Positions 62,315 to 64,000 of a stretch of DNA of 64,000 nt are shown here, piece by piece. The notes under the pieces were generated by a model. That model did not search any database and had not been told where the DNA came from. It worked only from the letters and a program-made list of their open reading frames with translations. Each line of letters opens with the position of its first letter. The first letter of the stretch is position 1. This stretch comes from DYRG01 sp041161065 (GTDB taxonomy: Bacteria; Pseudomonadota; Gammaproteobacteria; Beggiatoales; Beggiatoaceae). A program made the translations under genes and the position numbers. The stretch covers positions 124,001 through 188,000 of the forward strand of contig JBEAVE010000004.1 in assembly GCA_041161065.1 (NCBI GenBank), written 5' to 3'.

Positions 62315-62704
62315 GTGATTCTTCACCAATCAACACACGCAGAAGTGAAATGGCTTGAAAAAGAGCGCGTTGTTTTTAAAAAATTTACCGGATTCATTTA
62401 TGGAGAGGAGTTACATTCTGCATTTAATTCGGGTTATGAACAATTAAAAAAATCTAAAGGATACAAATGGTTATCCGATAATCGTGGGTTGCCTGTTTAT
62501 AAGCAAGAAGATATTGAATGGATTAACAACGATTGGTTTCCGAGAATGCAAAAAGCAGGTTGGAAATATTGGGCGTTGATTGAACCTGAAACCAGTCTTG
62601 GGCATATCACCATGAAAAAATTTGCGTTTTATAGTGAACGGGGAATTGTCGTGCAAGTCTTTAAAAATATTGAGGAAGGTCTTGCGTGGTTGTCCACCTT
62701 TTGA
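62315..62704 (+). CDS. SpoIIAA-like/STAS-related small protein
   Basis: A 129-residue protein with the pattern of SpoIIAA-like proteins: an early beta strand (VVFKKFTGFIYGEEL), helix, YKWLSDNRGLPVY, a tryptophan-rich middle, and a final strand/helix (GIVVQVFKNIEEGLAWL). No signal peptide. GTG start with TAAGGA upstream. Function unknown. Confidence 0.6.
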   Translation: MILHQSTHAEVKWLEKERVVFKKFTGFIYGEELHSAFNSGYEQLKKSKGYKWLSDNRGLPVYKQEDIEWINNDWFPRMQKAGWKYWALIEPETSLGHITMKKFAFYSERGIVVQVFKNIEEGLAWLSTF

Positions 62705-62750
62705 GCGTGTAAATAAAGTATTTTTCTAATGCTGTTTGGAGCAATTGTCG

Positions 62751-63101
62751 ATGAGTAATTGTTTGTTTTGTAAGATTATTTCTGAGGAAATTCCGGCGGA
62801 AGTTGTTTATAGTGACGAGTGGGTGGTGGTGATTAAGGATAAATTCCCGAAAGCGGCGGTGCATTTATTGGTTTTACCGCGCGAGCACATTGAGAGTTTA
62901 AATGATCTCAGCGAAAATCATGATAAACTAATGGCTCATATCATGCGGTTGCTGCCGCGCTTAGCAAAAGATCACGGATTGGGCGACAGTTTGGCGGGCG
63001 GGTTTCGTATAATCATCAACACAGGTCGCGGCGGTGGACAAGAAATTTTTCATTTACACGTTCACTTATTAGGGGGACGCAATCTCCCGGGTTTTAACTA
63101 A
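62751..63101 (+). CDS. hinT: HIT-family nucleotide-binding protein (HinT-like)
   Basis: Purine nucleoside phosphoramidase of the histidine-triad family. About 116 residues from the ATG at 62751 (GGAG upstream): CLFCKIISEEIPAEVVY opening and the triad HLHVHLLGG near residue 104. It lies 13 bp before tatA, a gene order seen in several gammaproteobacteria. Confidence 0.92.
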   Translation: MSNCLFCKIISEEIPAEVVYSDEWVVVIKDKFPKAAVHLLVLPREHIESLNDLSENHDKLMAHIMRLLPRLAKDHGLGDSLAGGFRIIINTGRGGGQEIFHLHVHLLGGRNLPGFN

Positions 63102-63114
63102 AGGATAGTTATTT

Positions 63115-63351
63115 ATGGGTCTTGGCGGTATTGGCATTTGGGAATTATTGGTTTTATTAATCATTATCATGGTGTTGTTTGGTACAAAGAAACTGCGAAA
63201 TATTGGTGAAGATTTAGGCGGCGCAATCAAAGGGTTTCGCAAATCTATGCGTGATGGCGAACAAGAAGAAACGGCTAAACAAAACACCGCCGAACAAAAA
63301 CCTCACGATGCGCAAGCATCTACCGTTTCAAAAGAAACACATTCCTCGTAA
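63115..63351 (+). CDS. tatA: Sec-independent translocase protein TatA
   Basis: Pore-forming component of the twin-arginine translocase. 78 residues with an N-terminal helix (LGGIGIWELLVLLIIIMVLFG), the FGxxKL motif and the amphipathic helix, then a charged tail. First of tatABC. One Tat substrate in the window is the IorB-like subunit. Confidence 0.95.
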   Translation: MGLGGIGIWELLVLLIIIMVLFGTKKLRNIGEDLGGAIKGFRKSMRDGEQEETAKQNTAEQKPHDAQASTVSKETHSS

Positions 63352-63357
63352 TAAATC

Positions 63358-63651
63358 ATGTTTGACGTTAATATTTGGGAATTATCTGTTATCGGGATCG
63401 TTGCATTGTTAGTGTTCGGTCCCGATAAACTGCCCGAAGTCGCCCGAACGGTTGGGCGATGGGTCGGCAGGGCGCGCGCTTACCTCAATAGCGTAAAATC
63501 CGACATCGACCGCGAAGTGCGATTGCAAGAATTGCAAGATTTGATGAAACAAAACGAAAAACATCATTTGTACGATATTCTTGACGAGAAAAAAAGCATT
63601 ACGCCGCCCGCTTCTGTTCCTCCCAAAAACGATTCCACGAATAAACCCTAA
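63358..63651 (+). CDS. tatB: Sec-independent translocase protein TatB
   Basis: Substrate-recognition partner of TatC. 97 residues: MFDVNIWELSVIGIVALLVFGPDKLPE is the TatB-type start (split motif FGPDKLP near residue 21), then a longer amphipathic helix than TatA. It follows tatA by 6 bp and precedes tatC by 2 bp. Confidence 0.94.
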   Translation: MFDVNIWELSVIGIVALLVFGPDKLPEVARTVGRWVGRARAYLNSVKSDIDREVRLQELQDLMKQNEKHHLYDILDEKKSITPPASVPPKNDSTNKP

Positions 63652-63653
63652 TT

Positions 63654-64000
63654 ATGGCTGACTCTAAGCGTCCAGAAGAAACCCACGTTGAAATGCCGTT
63701 CCTCTCGCATTTAGTGGAACTGCGCGATCGGATTTTGAAAAGTTTGCTCGCCGTTGCAATCATTTTTCTTATCCTTTTTTCTTACGCCAACGAGCTTTAC
63801 ACTTTTTTAGCTGATCCTTTGATGCGTTTGTTACCCAAAGGCTCAAATATGATTGCTATCGAAGTCGCTTCACCTTTTTTAACACCGTTGAAACTAACAT
63901 TAGTCTTATCTTTTTATTTGGCAATTCCTTTCATTTTATACCATTTGTGGGGTTTCATTGCTCCCGGTCTTTATCAACACGAAAAACAACTGGTCGTGCC
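63654..64000 (+). CDS. tatC: Sec-independent translocase protein TatC, 3' end cut by window edge
   Basis: Twin-arginine receptor of the translocase. The ATG at 63654 opens a frame that runs off the window. The first ~115 residues show MPFLSHLVELRDR, the first helix and the conserved LTPLKL...PFILYHLWGFIAPGL segment. Confidence 0.94.
   Translation, partial: MADSKRPEETHVEMPFLSHLVELRDRILKSLLAVAIIFLILFSYANELYTFLADPLMRLLPKGSNMIAIEVASPFLTPLKLTLVLSFYLAIPFILYHLWGFIAPGLYQHEKQLVV

Noticed and set aside
1..64000. tRNA, rRNA, CRISPR arrays and prophage genes
   Set aside because: I looked by eye for T-loop signatures, regularly spaced repeats and phage structural genes and saw none that could be supported.

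Overview
The window looks like a chromosomal segment of an AT-leaning gammaproteobacterium, most probably a sulfur oxidiser of the Thiotrichales/Beggiatoa type. This is inferred from gene content, not from a database match. Gammaproteobacterial markers are pilS/pilR, an sdhE-type gene, fused cysG, the gcvR-bcp pair, rsxE, rep, yrfG-like and trhP. The qmoAB-hdrCB cluster fits lithotrophic sulfur metabolism, and a phasin gene points to polyhydroxyalkanoate storage. No tRNA, rRNA, CRISPR array or prophage was seen.

Layout. 1-9017 is mostly on the minus strand: pilR (cut by the window edge), pilS, a small zinc-ribbon protein, thiL, a transglutaminase, a PspF-like sigma-54 activator, a secreted PD-(D/E)XK nuclease-like protein translationally coupled to a glycine-rich membrane protein, and crr. 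9314-18291 runs mainly plus: cysG, a histone-deacetylase homologue, sdhE, a group of unrecognised envelope proteins, a Wza/Wzz-type export pair and ccoG. 18292-19062 is a graveyard of IS1-family remnants ending in a promoter for a four-gene MbnP/MbnH copper-protein operon (19063-22736). A bidirectional terminator separates this from minus-strand qmoAB-hdrCB (22802-27815).

28241-34880 holds a phasin gene with a strong operator/promoter arrangement, a DUF2919-like membrane protein, an MFS transporter, a CusC/CusB-like efflux pair without its pump, and psd overlapped by a catalytically degenerate HsdM-like gene. 35116-43596 holds pdxH, gcvR, bcp, a DUF29 gene, a yrfG-like nucleotidase, a PhnD-like binding protein with a hybrid histidine kinase, PilZ, CapA and a GAF/degenerate-GGDEF protein. 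43672-55897 holds rep, a lone rsxE, suhB, a TorD-like chaperone with a multi-cluster ferredoxin and a 1314-residue M48 peptidase, a degenerate GGDEF membrane protein and trhP. 55898-64000 holds a MITE that cuts a minus-strand gene, an EVE-HNH restriction-type nuclease, an isoquinoline-oxidoreductase-like molybdenum hydroxylase, an RsmB-like methyltransferase, an MltD-like lytic transglycosylase, a HIT protein and tatABC (tatC cut by the edge).

Short terminal-inverted-repeat elements (about 80-130 bp, ends GGGTAGTGATCA or GGGTAGTGGTATAA) recur through the window. They sit beside accessory genes and look like non-autonomous derivatives of an IS1-family element whose transposase 3' end survives twice near 18.5 kb. 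The observations most worth following are the nuclease/membrane-protein pair at 6.1-8.3 kb, the MbnP/MbnH operon with its MerR-like promoter spacing, the dead methyltransferase coupled to psd, and the MITE-bounded EVE-HNH gene.
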